Of a stretch of DNA of 64,000 nt, positions 1 through 7,938 are shown one piece after another. The stretch is from JADHLJ01 sp038146985 (GTDB lineage Bacteria > Pseudomonadota > Alphaproteobacteria > Thalassobaculales > Thalassobaculaceae): contig JAYQSQ010000016.1 in the NCBI GenBank assembly GCA_038146985.1, forward strand, positions 1 to 64,000, read 5' to 3'. The first letter of the stretch is position 1, and each line of letters starts with the position of its first letter. The translations under genes and the position numbers were made by a program. Below the pieces are notes generated by a model. That model worked only from the letters and a program-made list of their open reading frames with translations, was not told the origin of the DNA and searched no databases.

Positions 1-901
1 AGCGTTCCGGGTTCCGCGAAATCATCTTGGTGACGCCGTAAGCCATGAGCGATCCGGGCGTCGCGCCGGCGGCGGGCAGAATCCCGACGAAGAAACCGAG
101 GGCGGAGCCGACGGCGGTGCCCTTCCATGCCTTGGGGAACTCCCTGATCTCGCGGATCACCGTCGTCACTTTCAGACGCGCTTCGGTCATGGTGATGTTT
201 TCGTGGGCGGAATTGATGGTCCAGATCATCTCGCCGATGCCGTAGACGCCGATCGCCAGGACCAGGAAACGGATGCCGTGCGAAAACTCGGTGATGTCGA
301 AGAAAATCAGCCGCGGCTCACCCGAGACGATGTCGAAGCCGACCGTCGCCAGAACCAGGCCGAAGGCGATCGAGAAGATGGTCTTGGGAATGTCGTCGCC
401 GCCCAGACCGACGAAGGTCGCGAAGGCCAGAAGCATCAGCGCGAAGATCTCGGGATTGCCGAAATCGAGCGCGATCGTCGCGAGCGCCGGGGCGAAACCG
501 GTGAACAGCACGTTGGCGGCGGTCCCGCCCACGAAGGAGGCCAGGGCGGCGGTGATCAGTGCCTTGTCGGCTTTGCCGGCCAGCGCCAGGGGCCGCCCGT
601 CGAAGGTCGTGGCCACCGCCGTCGAGGCCCCGGGAATCCCCAGGGTGATGGAACTGATCGCGCCGCCGTACATGGCGCCGTAGTAGATCGCCGCGAGAAA
701 GATCATCGGCGAGGTGGCGGTCCCCGTCAGGTCCTGGATGACGAAGGTGAAGGGCAGCAGGATCGCGACCCCGTTGACCGAGCCCAGGCCCGGCATCGCG
801 CCGACGAACAGGCCGACAAGCACGCCGAGGAAGGCCAGACCGAGATTGATCGGCTGCAACGCCTGAACGACACCATCGCCGAGGGAAATCAGGATGTCCA
901 T
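1..901 (-). CDS. Tripartite tricarboxylate transporter TctA-family permease (3' truncated by window edge)
   Basis: This is the large membrane subunit of a TTT-type secondary uptake system for carboxylates. The reading frame starts with ATG at 901 (MDILISLGDG) and stays open to the window edge, giving about 300 of the roughly 500 residues usual for TctA. Several hydrophobic segments are visible, together with the glycine-rich family stretches GAMPGLGSVNG near residue 35 and YYGAMYGGAISSITLGIPG near residue 75. It lies 79 bp downstream of the tctB-like gene and after tctC, all on the minus strand, so the three form one operon in the order C-B-A. The transported substrate cannot be told from sequence. 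The C-terminus lies outside the window. Confidence 0.93.
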   Translation of the reverse strand, partial: MDILISLGDGVVQALQPINLGLAFLGVLVGLFVGAMPGLGSVNGVAILLPFTFVIQDLTGTATSPMIFLAAIYYGAMYGGAISSITLGIPGASTAVATTFDGRPLALAGKADKALITAALASFVGGTAANVLFTGFAPALATIALDFGNPEIFALMLLAFATFVGLGGDDIPKTIFSIAFGLVLATVGFDIVSGEPRLIFFDITEFSHGIRFLVLAIGVYGIGEMIWTINSAHENITMTEARLKVTTVIREIREFPKAWKGTAVGSALGFFVGILPAAGATPGSLMAYGVTKMISRNPER

Positions 902-980
902 GTCAGCACGGCTCCCGTGTCGCGCTTGGATGCGGTGCGGCGCCGGTTCGAGGGACGAGGTGAGTCACGGCGAACATCGC

Positions 981-1511
981 TCAGAGAAAGATCGCGTAAA
1001 GGGGAATGAACAGCGGCTCGAGATATCCCTTGGGAAGCACGATCCGCATGGCGACATCGAAGAAAAAGAAACTGAACACCGGAACGCCGAGGGCGATCGC
1101 GGCGGTGCGGCGGATGGAATGACGGCCGAGGATGCGCAGATAGTAGATCAGGAACAGGAAAATCGCGCCGTAGTACCCGATCACATGCGTGAGGCCCATG
1201 AAAACGATCAGGCTGCCGCCGACCTGATACAGCATGAACCTGGCGCGCGGGGTCAGAAACGGCTCGGTGGACTGGGACGGCGGCGACTTTCGGCGCCACC
1301 AGTTGATGGCGATCCACACGCAACTGATCAGCATCATCAGGGAAAGCCAAAACGGCCAGAACCCGCTTCCGGGGCCTTCCCCGTCAATGAAGCCGATATT
1401 GGCGAAGCGGACCGCGTCGGGATCCCAGCTTGGACCCTCGCCGCTTTTCCACATCAGATAGATCGTAAGGAGCCCCAGCAGAACGGCCGTGACGATTTCA
1501 GCCCGCCGCAT
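981..1511 (-). CDS. Tripartite tricarboxylate transporter TctB-family small permease
   Basis: This is the small membrane subunit of the TTT transporter. The 176-residue product has four predicted membrane segments: an N-terminal helix (EIVTAVLLGLLTIYLMW), one near residues 50-70 (FWPFWLSLMMLISCVWIAI), and two in the second half, including VIGYYGAIFLFLIYYL. This matches the usual size and four-helix plan of TctB. The motif GPGSGFWPFWLS near residue 47 is typical of the family. It lies between tctC upstream (41 bp gap) and tctA downstream. TctB proteins are poorly conserved, so the assignment rests on topology, size and context together. Confidence 0.9.
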   Translation of the reverse strand: MRRAEIVTAVLLGLLTIYLMWKSGEGPSWDPDAVRFANIGFIDGEGPGSGFWPFWLSLMMLISCVWIAINWWRRKSPPSQSTEPFLTPRARFMLYQVGGSLIVFMGLTHVIGYYGAIFLFLIYYLRILGRHSIRRTAAIALGVPVFSFFFFDVAMRIVLPKGYLEPLFIPLYAIFL

Positions 1512-1552
1512 GATACGGGGCTCCTTTCATCGCGATAGTCACAAGGAACCGT

Positions 1553-2527
1553 TTACTTGATGGCGCCGGAGGCTTTCAGGATCTTCTCGTGCCGATCCCG
1601 CTGGACCTTCCAGTAATCCTTTAGGCCGTTGCCGGCGAGGAAGTCTCCCATCAGCGATTGCTTGGCTTTGTACTTCTGCCACGCCTCGGACTTGTAGACC
1701 TTGTCGAAAAGCGCCGTGTAGTAGGCCAGCGCCCCATCCGACATGCCCGGCGCGCCGACCACGGCCCGCTGCATGAAGTAGGCGAAATCGCCTCCCTTTT
1801 CCTTCAGGGTCGGCACATCGGGGAACATCGGCAGCCGTTCATCGGTAAACGCGACCAGCGGCACGACGCTGCCGGCCTCGTAGAAGCCGAGCGCCTCGGA
1901 CGGGTTGTTGACCGAGGAATGGATCTGCTTGCCGGCCAGGTCCTTCGCCACCGCGCCGCCGCCCTTATACGGGATGTACTTGATGCTCAGGCCATAGGCG
2001 TTGTTCAGGTGGTCGGTAATGATGTTGTCCTCGGAGTTCTTTCCGGTTCCGCCCATCACCCAGCCGTTGCCGCGTTTCTTGGCCTCTTCGAGGAACTGCT
2101 CGAAACTGGTGATGCCGCTGTCCTTGTGAACCCAGAGCAGAAACGTGTCTTCCGCCATGCGGCCCACCGGCGCGAACTTCAGAATGTCGACCTTGAGGCC
2201 GGGCTGGCGCAGAGGCGTGGTGAAGAACGAATTGAGCGTCACCATGATCGTGTGATCGGGATCGCCGGCACTGTTCATATGCACCAGAGCTTCCGCGCCG
2301 GTACCGCCCGGCTTGTTCGTCGGCACCAGCGGACGGGCGGAGAGATTCTCTTTTTCCACGATCGACTGCATGAGCCGCGCCATCTTGTCGGCGCCGCCCC
2401 CCTTGCCGGCCATGATGACAAAATCGATTGGCTTGGTCGGCTCGAAGGATTGAGCCGGAACGGTCATTGCCGCCATTGCAGCGGCAGCGGCAATCAGTGT
2501 GTTTCTTCCCAATGTAAATACGGACAT
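1553..2527 (-). CDS. Tripartite tricarboxylate transporter substrate-binding protein (TctC/Bug family)
   Basis: This periplasmic solute-binding protein feeds the TctAB permease. The 324-residue product begins with a signal peptide (hydrophobic AAAAAMAAMTVPAQSF, cleavage near residue 28). Bug-family signatures follow: KPIDFVIMAGKGGGADKMARLM near the start of the mature protein, NKPGGTGAEAL, and KYIPYKGGGAVAKDLAGKQI near residues 180-200. Bug proteins usually bind small carboxylates through backbone contacts. The start is supported by a strong AAGGGAGA ribosome binding site a few bases upstream of the ATG. It is the first gene of the tctC-tctB-tctA operon. The ligand is unknown. Confidence 0.94.
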   Translation of the reverse strand: MSVFTLGRNTLIAAAAAMAAMTVPAQSFEPTKPIDFVIMAGKGGGADKMARLMQSIVEKENLSARPLVPTNKPGGTGAEALVHMNSAGDPDHTIMVTLNSFFTTPLRQPGLKVDILKFAPVGRMAEDTFLLWVHKDSGITSFEQFLEEAKKRGNGWVMGGTGKNSEDNIITDHLNNAYGLSIKYIPYKGGGAVAKDLAGKQIHSSVNNPSEALGFYEAGSVVPLVAFTDERLPMFPDVPTLKEKGGDFAYFMQRAVVGAPGMSDGALAYYTALFDKVYKSEAWQKYKAKQSLMGDFLAGNGLKDYWKVQRDRHEKILKASGAIK

Positions 2528-2767
2528 GGTCGGTCTCCCTTGAGTAATTTTTTATCGTTTTGGGCGAGCTCATGACTCCGAACTTAGATTGAATGCGTGA
2601 AGAGACTCCCCCGTGAACTCAGAAAGCGGCTTCGACCGTGCGAGATGGTTGGCGCGGAGCCGCCGTATGTTGACCGCAACATCACAAGTTTAGCACCAAG
2701 AATCGCAGACGCGATATTCTTGACCGAGGAATCCGCGCCTGTAAGCTGGTTCGTTTTCCGGATCGCG

Positions 2768-2796
2768 AAAAAACCGGGCGGGATTTGCTCCCGCCC
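2768..2796 (-). terminator. Rho-independent terminator of fhs
   Basis: Read on the minus strand shortly after the fhs stop, an 8-9 bp perfect GC stem (GGGCGGGA / TCCCGCCC) closes a 5-base loop and, after GG, runs into six T residues. The stem halves are at 2789-2796 and 2776-2783. This is a textbook intrinsic terminator and ends the fhs transcript before the tct operon. Confidence 0.92.
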
Positions 2797-2811
2797 GCCA
2801 AATATGGATTT

Positions 2812-4485
2812 TTAGAACAGCCCTTCGATCTTGCCCTCGTCGTTCAGCATGATCTTGGTCGCCGCCGGGACGCGGGGCAGGCCTGGCATGGTCATGATCT
2901 CGCCGGCGATGGCGACGACGAACTCGGCGCCGTTCGACAGCCGCACCTCGCGGATCGCCAGTTCGTGCCCGGTCGGCGCGCCCTTGGCGTTCGGGTCGGT
3001 CGAGAAGCTGTACTGGGTCTTCGCAATACAGACCGGCAGATGTCCGAGGCCCATATCCTCCCAGGTCTTGAGCTGATTCTTGACATTGGCCGGGGCCGTT
3101 GCGTCGTTGGCGTGGTAGATGGTCTTGGCGATGGTCCGCACCTTCTCGAACAACGGCATGTCGTCGGGATAGATCGGCTTGAAGTTGGCCTTGCCGCTGT
3201 CGGCGAGTTCCTTGACCTTGCGGGCGAGATCCTCGGCCCCGGCGCCGCCGTCGGCCCAGTGGGTGCAGGTGATCGCCTCGACCCCGTGCGGCGCCAGGGT
3301 CTCGCGGACTGCCTCGACCTCGGCGTCGGTATCGCCGGAGAAGCGGTTGAGGGCGACGACCACCGGAACCCCGAACTTCTGGGTGTTGGTGACGTGGCGT
3401 TCGATATTCACCACGCCGCGGCGCACCGCCTCGACATTCTCCTGACCCAGATCCTCGCGGGCGACGCCGCCATGCATCTTCAGTGCGCGCACGGTGCCGA
3501 CCACGACCGCGACCGCCGGCTTGAGCCCGGCCTTGCGGCACTTGATGTCGAAGAACTTCTCGGCCCCGAGATCGGCGCCGAATCCCGCCTCGGTCACGAC
3601 ATAGTCGGCGAGTTTGAGGCCGACTTTTGTCGCCATGACCGAATTGCAGCCATGGGCGATATTGGCGAAGGGGCCGCCATGGATGAAGGCGGGATTGTTT
3701 TCGAGCGTCTGAACCAGGTTCGGGGCCAGCGCGTCCTTCAGGAGCACGGTCATCGCGCCGTCGGCCTCCAGCTCGCGGGCGTAGACCGGTTTGCGCTCGC
3801 GAGTGTAGCCGACAATGATGTTGCCGAGCCGGCGGCGCATGTCCTCCAGGCTGGTCGACAGACAGAAGATCGCCATGATCTCCGAGGCGACGACGATGTC
3901 GAATCCGTCCTCGCGCGGAAATCCGTTGGCCGGGCCGCCGAGCGAGCCGGTGATCGAACGCAGCGAGCGGTCGTTCATGTCGAGCGCCCGGCGCCAGCTG
4001 ATCCGGCGGGAGTCCAGACCCAGGGCATTGCCCCAGTAGATATGATTGTCGATCATCGCCGCCAGCAGGTTGTTCGCGGCGCCGATGGCATGAAAATCGC
4101 CGGTGAAGTGGAGGTTGATATCCTCCATCGGCACGACCTGGGCATAGCCGCCGCCGGCCGCGCCGCCCTTGATGCCGAAACAGGGGCCGAGGCTGGGTTC
4201 GCGCAGCGCCATGATCGCCTTGTGGCCGAGCCGGTTCAGCGCGTCGCCGAGCCCGACCGAGGTCGTGGTCTTGCCTTCGCCCGCCGGGGTCGGGTTGATG
4301 CCGGTAACCAGGATCAGCTTGCCGTCGGGGCGGTCCTTCAGCGAGTCGACATAGTCCATCGACACCTTGGCCTTGAAGTGGCCATAGGGCTCAAGCGAGG
4401 TGGCGGGAATCCCGAGGCCGGCGCCGACCTCGAGAATTGGCTTCATCTTCGCTTCGCGCGCGATTTCGATATCGGAACCCACCAT
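2812..4485 (-). CDS. fhs: Formate-tetrahydrofolate ligase
   Basis: This cytoplasmic enzyme makes 10-formyl-tetrahydrofolate from formate, THF and ATP, feeding C1 units into purine and serine metabolism. The 557-residue length is typical. The P-loop PTPAGEGKTTTSVGL lies at about residues 65-79, followed by family-typical REPSLGPCFGIKGGAAGGG and NLHFTGDFHAI. The C-terminus has MTMPGLPRVPAA. The ATG at 4485 was chosen over an upstream in-frame ATG (4620) because GGGGAGGA lies just ahead of it and the protein then starts where family members do. The gene is monocistronic, with a 172-base upstream gap that can fold and an intrinsic terminator after it. Confidence 0.97.
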   Translation of the reverse strand: MVGSDIEIAREAKMKPILEVGAGLGIPATSLEPYGHFKAKVSMDYVDSLKDRPDGKLILVTGINPTPAGEGKTTTSVGLGDALNRLGHKAIMALREPSLGPCFGIKGGAAGGGYAQVVPMEDINLHFTGDFHAIGAANNLLAAMIDNHIYWGNALGLDSRRISWRRALDMNDRSLRSITGSLGGPANGFPREDGFDIVVASEIMAIFCLSTSLEDMRRRLGNIIVGYTRERKPVYARELEADGAMTVLLKDALAPNLVQTLENNPAFIHGGPFANIAHGCNSVMATKVGLKLADYVVTEAGFGADLGAEKFFDIKCRKAGLKPAVAVVVGTVRALKMHGGVAREDLGQENVEAVRRGVVNIERHVTNTQKFGVPVVVALNRFSGDTDAEVEAVRETLAPHGVEAITCTHWADGGAGAEDLARKVKELADSGKANFKPIYPDDMPLFEKVRTIAKTIYHANDATAPANVKNQLKTWEDMGLGHLPVCIAKTQYSFSTDPNAKGAPTGHELAIREVRLSNGAEFVVAIAGEIMTMPGLPRVPAATKIMLNDEGKIEGLF

Positions 4486-4554
4486 GATCCGGTCCTCCCC
4501 AGATGTTTCTTGTTGCTTGGCCGAACGGCGCGCCCGGCGATCGTCGCGTGGACA

Positions 4555-4605
4555 GTCTCGCGAATGCCCTTGCCGCATTCTCCCGATTTCGACGGGGATT
4601 CGCCA
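4555..4605 (-). promoter_or_regulatory. Candidate structured leader upstream of fhs
   Basis: On the minus strand, 70-120 bases before the fhs start, GCGAAT can pair with a later ATTCGC, while GAATGC can pair with GCATTC. The two pairings share the same ATTC bases, so they exclude each other. A third small hairpin (TCCC...GGGA) sits inside the first helix. Mutually exclusive helices are what an attenuator or riboswitch shows, but I do not recognise a known class here and no terminator run of T follows. It may be only a stable hairpin. Confidence 0.25.
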
Positions 4606-4657
4606 GCACCCGTCTTGCACATTGTGAAAAAATCAGGCTGCTGCGCGGTCCCGACCC

Positions 4658-5389
4658 CTACCAGAGCGCCTTTGTCAGATCGCTCAGTGATCGTTTCTGA
4701 TTTCCGGCGGCATCGAAGTTTTCCGGCGCGAGCCACTGCGCATGGGCGGCACGCACGCCCGGCCATTCCTCGTCGGTGATCGAGAACCAGGCGGTATCGC
4801 GGCTGCGGCCCTTGACGATCAGGTGGTTGAGGAACTCGCCCTCGTAGCGGAACCCGAGGCGCAGGGCCGCCGAGCGTGACGGATTGTTGAAGGCGTTGCA
4901 CTTCCATTCCAGCCGCCTGTAGCCGAGCGTGTCCATCACATGATGCATCATCAGCGACAGCACCTCGGTGGTCCGGGGGCCGCGCTGCCAGGCCCTGCCG
5001 AACCAGATATTGCCGATCTCGGCGACGCCGAATTGCTGGCGGATCTCCATGAAGCTGCCCATGCCGCCGAGAGTACCGGTGGCGTTGTCTCGGTAGCCGA
5101 CGAAGACCGCGTCCTTGGCCTTGGCGACGGACTCCAGCCACGGTCGCATGTCCTCGGCGCTGGCGAAGGGGCCGTAGCCGAGATAGTCCCAGATCCGTTC
5201 CGGCTCCTTGCCTTCGATGCCGGCCTGGTAAAGGTCGGCGAGATCGCGCGCGGCGTCGACCGGATCGAAACCGACAAGCCGGCCCTTCGCCTTGGCCCCC
5301 GTGAAACCGTCCCAGGCCGTCTTCGTGACCGGTACATTGCCGATCGGGCGGCGGCCGGCGGCACTGGCGAGTTCGTTGGCTGATGGCAT
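4658..5389 (-). CDS. GNAT-family N-acetyltransferase (RimJ/RimL-like)
   Basis: The 243-residue product fits a cytosolic acetyl-CoA-dependent N-acetyltransferase of the RimJ/RimL type. The GNAT core is in the second half: GGMGSFMEIRQQFGVAEIGNIWFG forms the central strands, and LEWKCNAFNNPSRSAALRLGF carries the usual N-x-x-S-x-x-A-x-x-x-GF motif around residues 165-185. About 40 residues at the N-terminus (GRRPIGNVPVTKT) precede the fold, as in many proteins of this subfamily. It lies 10 bp downstream of the gamma-glutamyltransferase-like gene on the same strand, so the two probably share a transcript. The acceptor substrate is unknown; GGT cleavage and acetylation of a released amino compound would be compatible, but this is speculation. 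Confidence 0.85.
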   Translation of the reverse strand: MPSANELASAAGRRPIGNVPVTKTAWDGFTGAKAKGRLVGFDPVDAARDLADLYQAGIEGKEPERIWDYLGYGPFASAEDMRPWLESVAKAKDAVFVGYRDNATGTLGGMGSFMEIRQQFGVAEIGNIWFGRAWQRGPRTTEVLSLMMHHVMDTLGYRRLEWKCNAFNNPSRSAALRLGFRYEGEFLNHLIVKGRSRDTAWFSITDEEWPGVRAAHAQWLAPENFDAAGNQKRSLSDLTKALW

Positions 5390-5399
5390 GGTTTTCTCC

Positions 5400-6971
5400 T
5401 CAGACTGCCGCGGCGCCGGCCACGGGCGAATGAATATGCGCGCCGCCTAGCAGACCACCGTCGGCGCCGATGAAGATACCCGAGGGCACCGCGTAGATCG
5501 ACGGGGCTGCGGCCGGCGTCCAGGGGCGTGACGGCGCGACGGCGTTCAGCGCGGCGGCGCTGGCGGCATCGAGCCGGCCGTCATGGGTGATCCGGTCGAC
5601 CGTGCTGACATCGATCCTGGGCTGGGCCAGCGCGGCTTCGAGATCCATGGCGAAATCGTTGGCGAAGGATGCGAGCTGAAAGACCGCCGGCATGATCCTG
5701 CGCCCGCCCGAGGCGCCGAAGCCGAACCAGGGCTTGCCGTCCCTGGTCGCGATCATCGGGCACATGTTCGACAACGGCCGCTGGCCCGGCGCGATGGAAT
5801 TGGCCCGGCCGGGGCGTGGGTCGAACCAGTTGATGCCGTTGTTCATCAGCACGCCGCTCGTGGGCGACACGAAGCGGGAGCCGAAACGCGAGAGCAGCGT
5901 GGTGGTCATCATCACCATGTTGCCCTCCGCATCAGCGGCGCTGATATGGGTGGTGCAGCTCCGGTCGCCCGCGTCGCCCGCGTGACCCATGGTCTCCAGC
6001 CGGCGCTGATACGCGGCGATCAGGCTGCGGGCATAGGCGGCATAGGCATCGGCGCCGGGCGCCGGACCGGAAAACGCCGGCAGGGTCGACAGCGCGTCGG
6101 CGAAGGTCGGACCGGCGGTCAGGCCGGCGGCGAGATTGTAGACGGCGCCGCCGCGCCGGACCGTCAGCGGATCGACAATGCGCGCCTCGTAGGCCGCGAG
6201 ATCGGATTCCGACAGGCACCCGCCGGCGGCCCGGACATCGCCGGCGATGGAACGCGCGATCTCTCCCTCGTAGAACGCCCGTGGCCCCTCCGCCGCCAAG
6301 GTCCGCAGTGTGTTCTTGAGATTGCCGAGAGGCAGGTGGCCGGGATCGATATCCGCCGCCGCGGCCGGCACCAGGCCGTTCGGCAGCCAGACCGCCTTCG
6401 AGCCCGGATAGCGGCCGAGCAGACCGGCCTCGGACGCGACGTTCAGCGTCGTCCACCAGGTCACCCGGTGGCCCCGCTCGGCAAGCGCCAGCGCCGGCGT
6501 CACGAGATCGCGCCAGCTCTTGCGACCGAAGCTTTCCGCCGCCAGGGCGTAGCCGGCGACAGTGCCCGGTACCGCGACCGATTTCGGCCCATGGAAATTC
6601 ACGTCACCCACGACCGCAGGCCAGCCGAACAGGTCCGCTCCCTGGCTGCCGGTCAACGGGTAGTCAGACGGATCGAGACCCGTCGGAGCGATCATCCCGA
6701 AATCCACGACCCGAACCCGCTTTTCGGCCGCGATATACGCGACCATGAAGCCGCCGCCGCCCAGCCCGCTCATCCACGGCTCGGTGACCGTCAGGGCGAG
6801 CGCGGTCGCGATGGCGCCGTCGACGGCGTTGCCGCCGGAATCGATCATCGCGGCGCCGACCATCGCCGCCTCGATCTCCTGGGAGACGACCACGCCCTTG
6901 GTCCCGCGAATGGCGGGCTTCGACAAGGTCCAGGTTTCGAAGGGGACGTTGGATGGAACGGCGCTGGGCAT
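5400..6971 (-). CDS. Gamma-glutamyltransferase family Ntn-hydrolase
   Basis: This belongs to the self-processing gamma-glutamyltranspeptidase family, which transfers or hydrolyses gamma-glutamyl amides. The autocleavage and nucleophile motif CTTHISAADAEGN is at residues 339-351, making Thr340 the predicted nucleophile. The large-subunit part has MIDSGGNAVDGAIAT and GLGGGGFMVAY, and the small subunit has SGVLMNNGINWF and the substrate motif PLSNMCPMI. The 523 residues carry no signal peptide, so the protein is probably cytoplasmic, unlike E. coli Ggt. The start at 6971 has AAGGA upstream; an earlier in-frame ATG (7019) has no such site. Substrate specificity is not visible, since the family also includes acylases. 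Confidence 0.9.
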   Translation of the reverse strand: MPSAVPSNVPFETWTLSKPAIRGTKGVVVSQEIEAAMVGAAMIDSGGNAVDGAIATALALTVTEPWMSGLGGGGFMVAYIAAEKRVRVVDFGMIAPTGLDPSDYPLTGSQGADLFGWPAVVGDVNFHGPKSVAVPGTVAGYALAAESFGRKSWRDLVTPALALAERGHRVTWWTTLNVASEAGLLGRYPGSKAVWLPNGLVPAAAADIDPGHLPLGNLKNTLRTLAAEGPRAFYEGEIARSIAGDVRAAGGCLSESDLAAYEARIVDPLTVRRGGAVYNLAAGLTAGPTFADALSTLPAFSGPAPGADAYAAYARSLIAAYQRRLETMGHAGDAGDRSCTTHISAADAEGNMVMMTTTLLSRFGSRFVSPTSGVLMNNGINWFDPRPGRANSIAPGQRPLSNMCPMIATRDGKPWFGFGASGGRRIMPAVFQLASFANDFAMDLEAALAQPRIDVSTVDRITHDGRLDAASAAALNAVAPSRPWTPAAAPSIYAVPSGIFIGADGGLLGGAHIHSPVAGAAAV

Positions 6972-7082
6972 GTTCTTGTCCTTTTGATCGATAACGGCTT
7001 TTTCCGGCGGGCGGCACACCCTATCTTTAACGGCATGAGAGCGGACACCCAGCCTATCCCGCCGTCAAGGCCGAATTGCCCG

Positions 7083-7721
7083 ATGCGTATCGGCGTTCTG
7101 GCCATGGCCGCGTTTCTGATCGCGGCCGGCCCGGCCTGGGGACAGACCCAGCCGAACCCCCAAGACGAGATCCCGAATAAGGTCCTCGGGCCGGACGGCG
7201 AAGAGATCACCGATGCCGAGTGCAAGAGGCTCGAAGGGGCAACGGCGCCGATCCAGCGTATCGCGCGCCTGGAGGGTGCGATGTCGGTTCGCAACCTCGA
7301 AATGACCTATTTCGGTAAAGCTTTGCATGGCTTGACGGCCGAGGACTTCGCGCTGCTGCGCATTCTGAAGCCGTTCTGCGACGGCACGCCGTCCGAGATC
7401 GACAAGGTGATCTTTGACCGGCTTGAGCAGAAGGTGAACGAGGCGCGGAACACCCGCGACAAGGCGGTCACCTGGATCAACGACGCCACTAAGAAGCTCG
7501 ACGCCATGGAGCCGAGCCCGGAGGCGATCCGCGAAGTGCACAATACCTGGGCCGAGATGGAGAACCGCCGCCTGGAAATGCTGGCGTCGGACCAGCGGTA
7601 CTTCGCTGACTACCTGACCGAACGGCGCAACGAGCTTTACGCCGGGGAACAAGCCCGGCCCAGGGTCCTGATTTCGCCCTTCGATCCGGGCCCGACGATC
7701 CCGCCGGAGCAAAAGGAATAA
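7083..7721 (+). CDS. Exported protein of unknown function
   Basis: I do not recognise the family. The 212-residue product begins with a clear signal peptide (MRIGVLAMAAFLIAAGPAWGQ, cleavage after about residue 21). The mature part is hydrophilic and mostly helical, with two cysteines (ECKRLEG and KPFCDG) that could form a disulfide in the periplasm, and a charged helical segment rich in E, R and K in the middle (DRLEQKVNEARNTRDKAVTW). The C-terminus is proline-rich. It is transcribed divergently from the gamma-glutamyltransferase gene (about 110 bp apart). An in-frame ATG at 7035 would add 16 residues before the signal peptide and is less likely. Confidence 0.7.
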   Translation: MRIGVLAMAAFLIAAGPAWGQTQPNPQDEIPNKVLGPDGEEITDAECKRLEGATAPIQRIARLEGAMSVRNLEMTYFGKALHGLTAEDFALLRILKPFCDGTPSEIDKVIFDRLEQKVNEARNTRDKAVTWINDATKKLDAMEPSPEAIREVHNTWAEMENRRLEMLASDQRYFADYLTERRNELYAGEQARPRVLISPFDPGPTIPPEQKE

Positions 7722-7938
7722 GCCCGGTATCGGATGATTTTTGCAGCTTCGCGTTGACGCCCCGGGTTTGCGGGGGTATTCGACGCGCATGGTCGATCTA
7801 GCGCCAAATCTTTCGCGACTTCTGCGAATGCCCAACGCCACCGCCGAGGCCTTGTAGCCTCGATCGCGCGACGGGCGGCGGACCGCCCCGTATTCGTAAA
7901 ATCAGATCGACCGGCCGTGCAGGCCACAAGAGCACATC

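Noticed and set aside
2597..2815. Plus-strand 72-codon frame between tctC and fhs
   Set aside because: It runs across the fhs terminator and lacks a ribosome binding site.
2785..4779. A 664-codon open frame on the plus strand
   Set aside because: It is antisense to fhs, which has full family motifs; long antisense frames are expected at this GC content.
5583..7034. Long plus-strand open frame running into the small exported protein
   Set aside because: The first part is antisense to the gamma-glutamyltransferase gene and reads as Arg/Gly-rich noise; the real start is near 7083.
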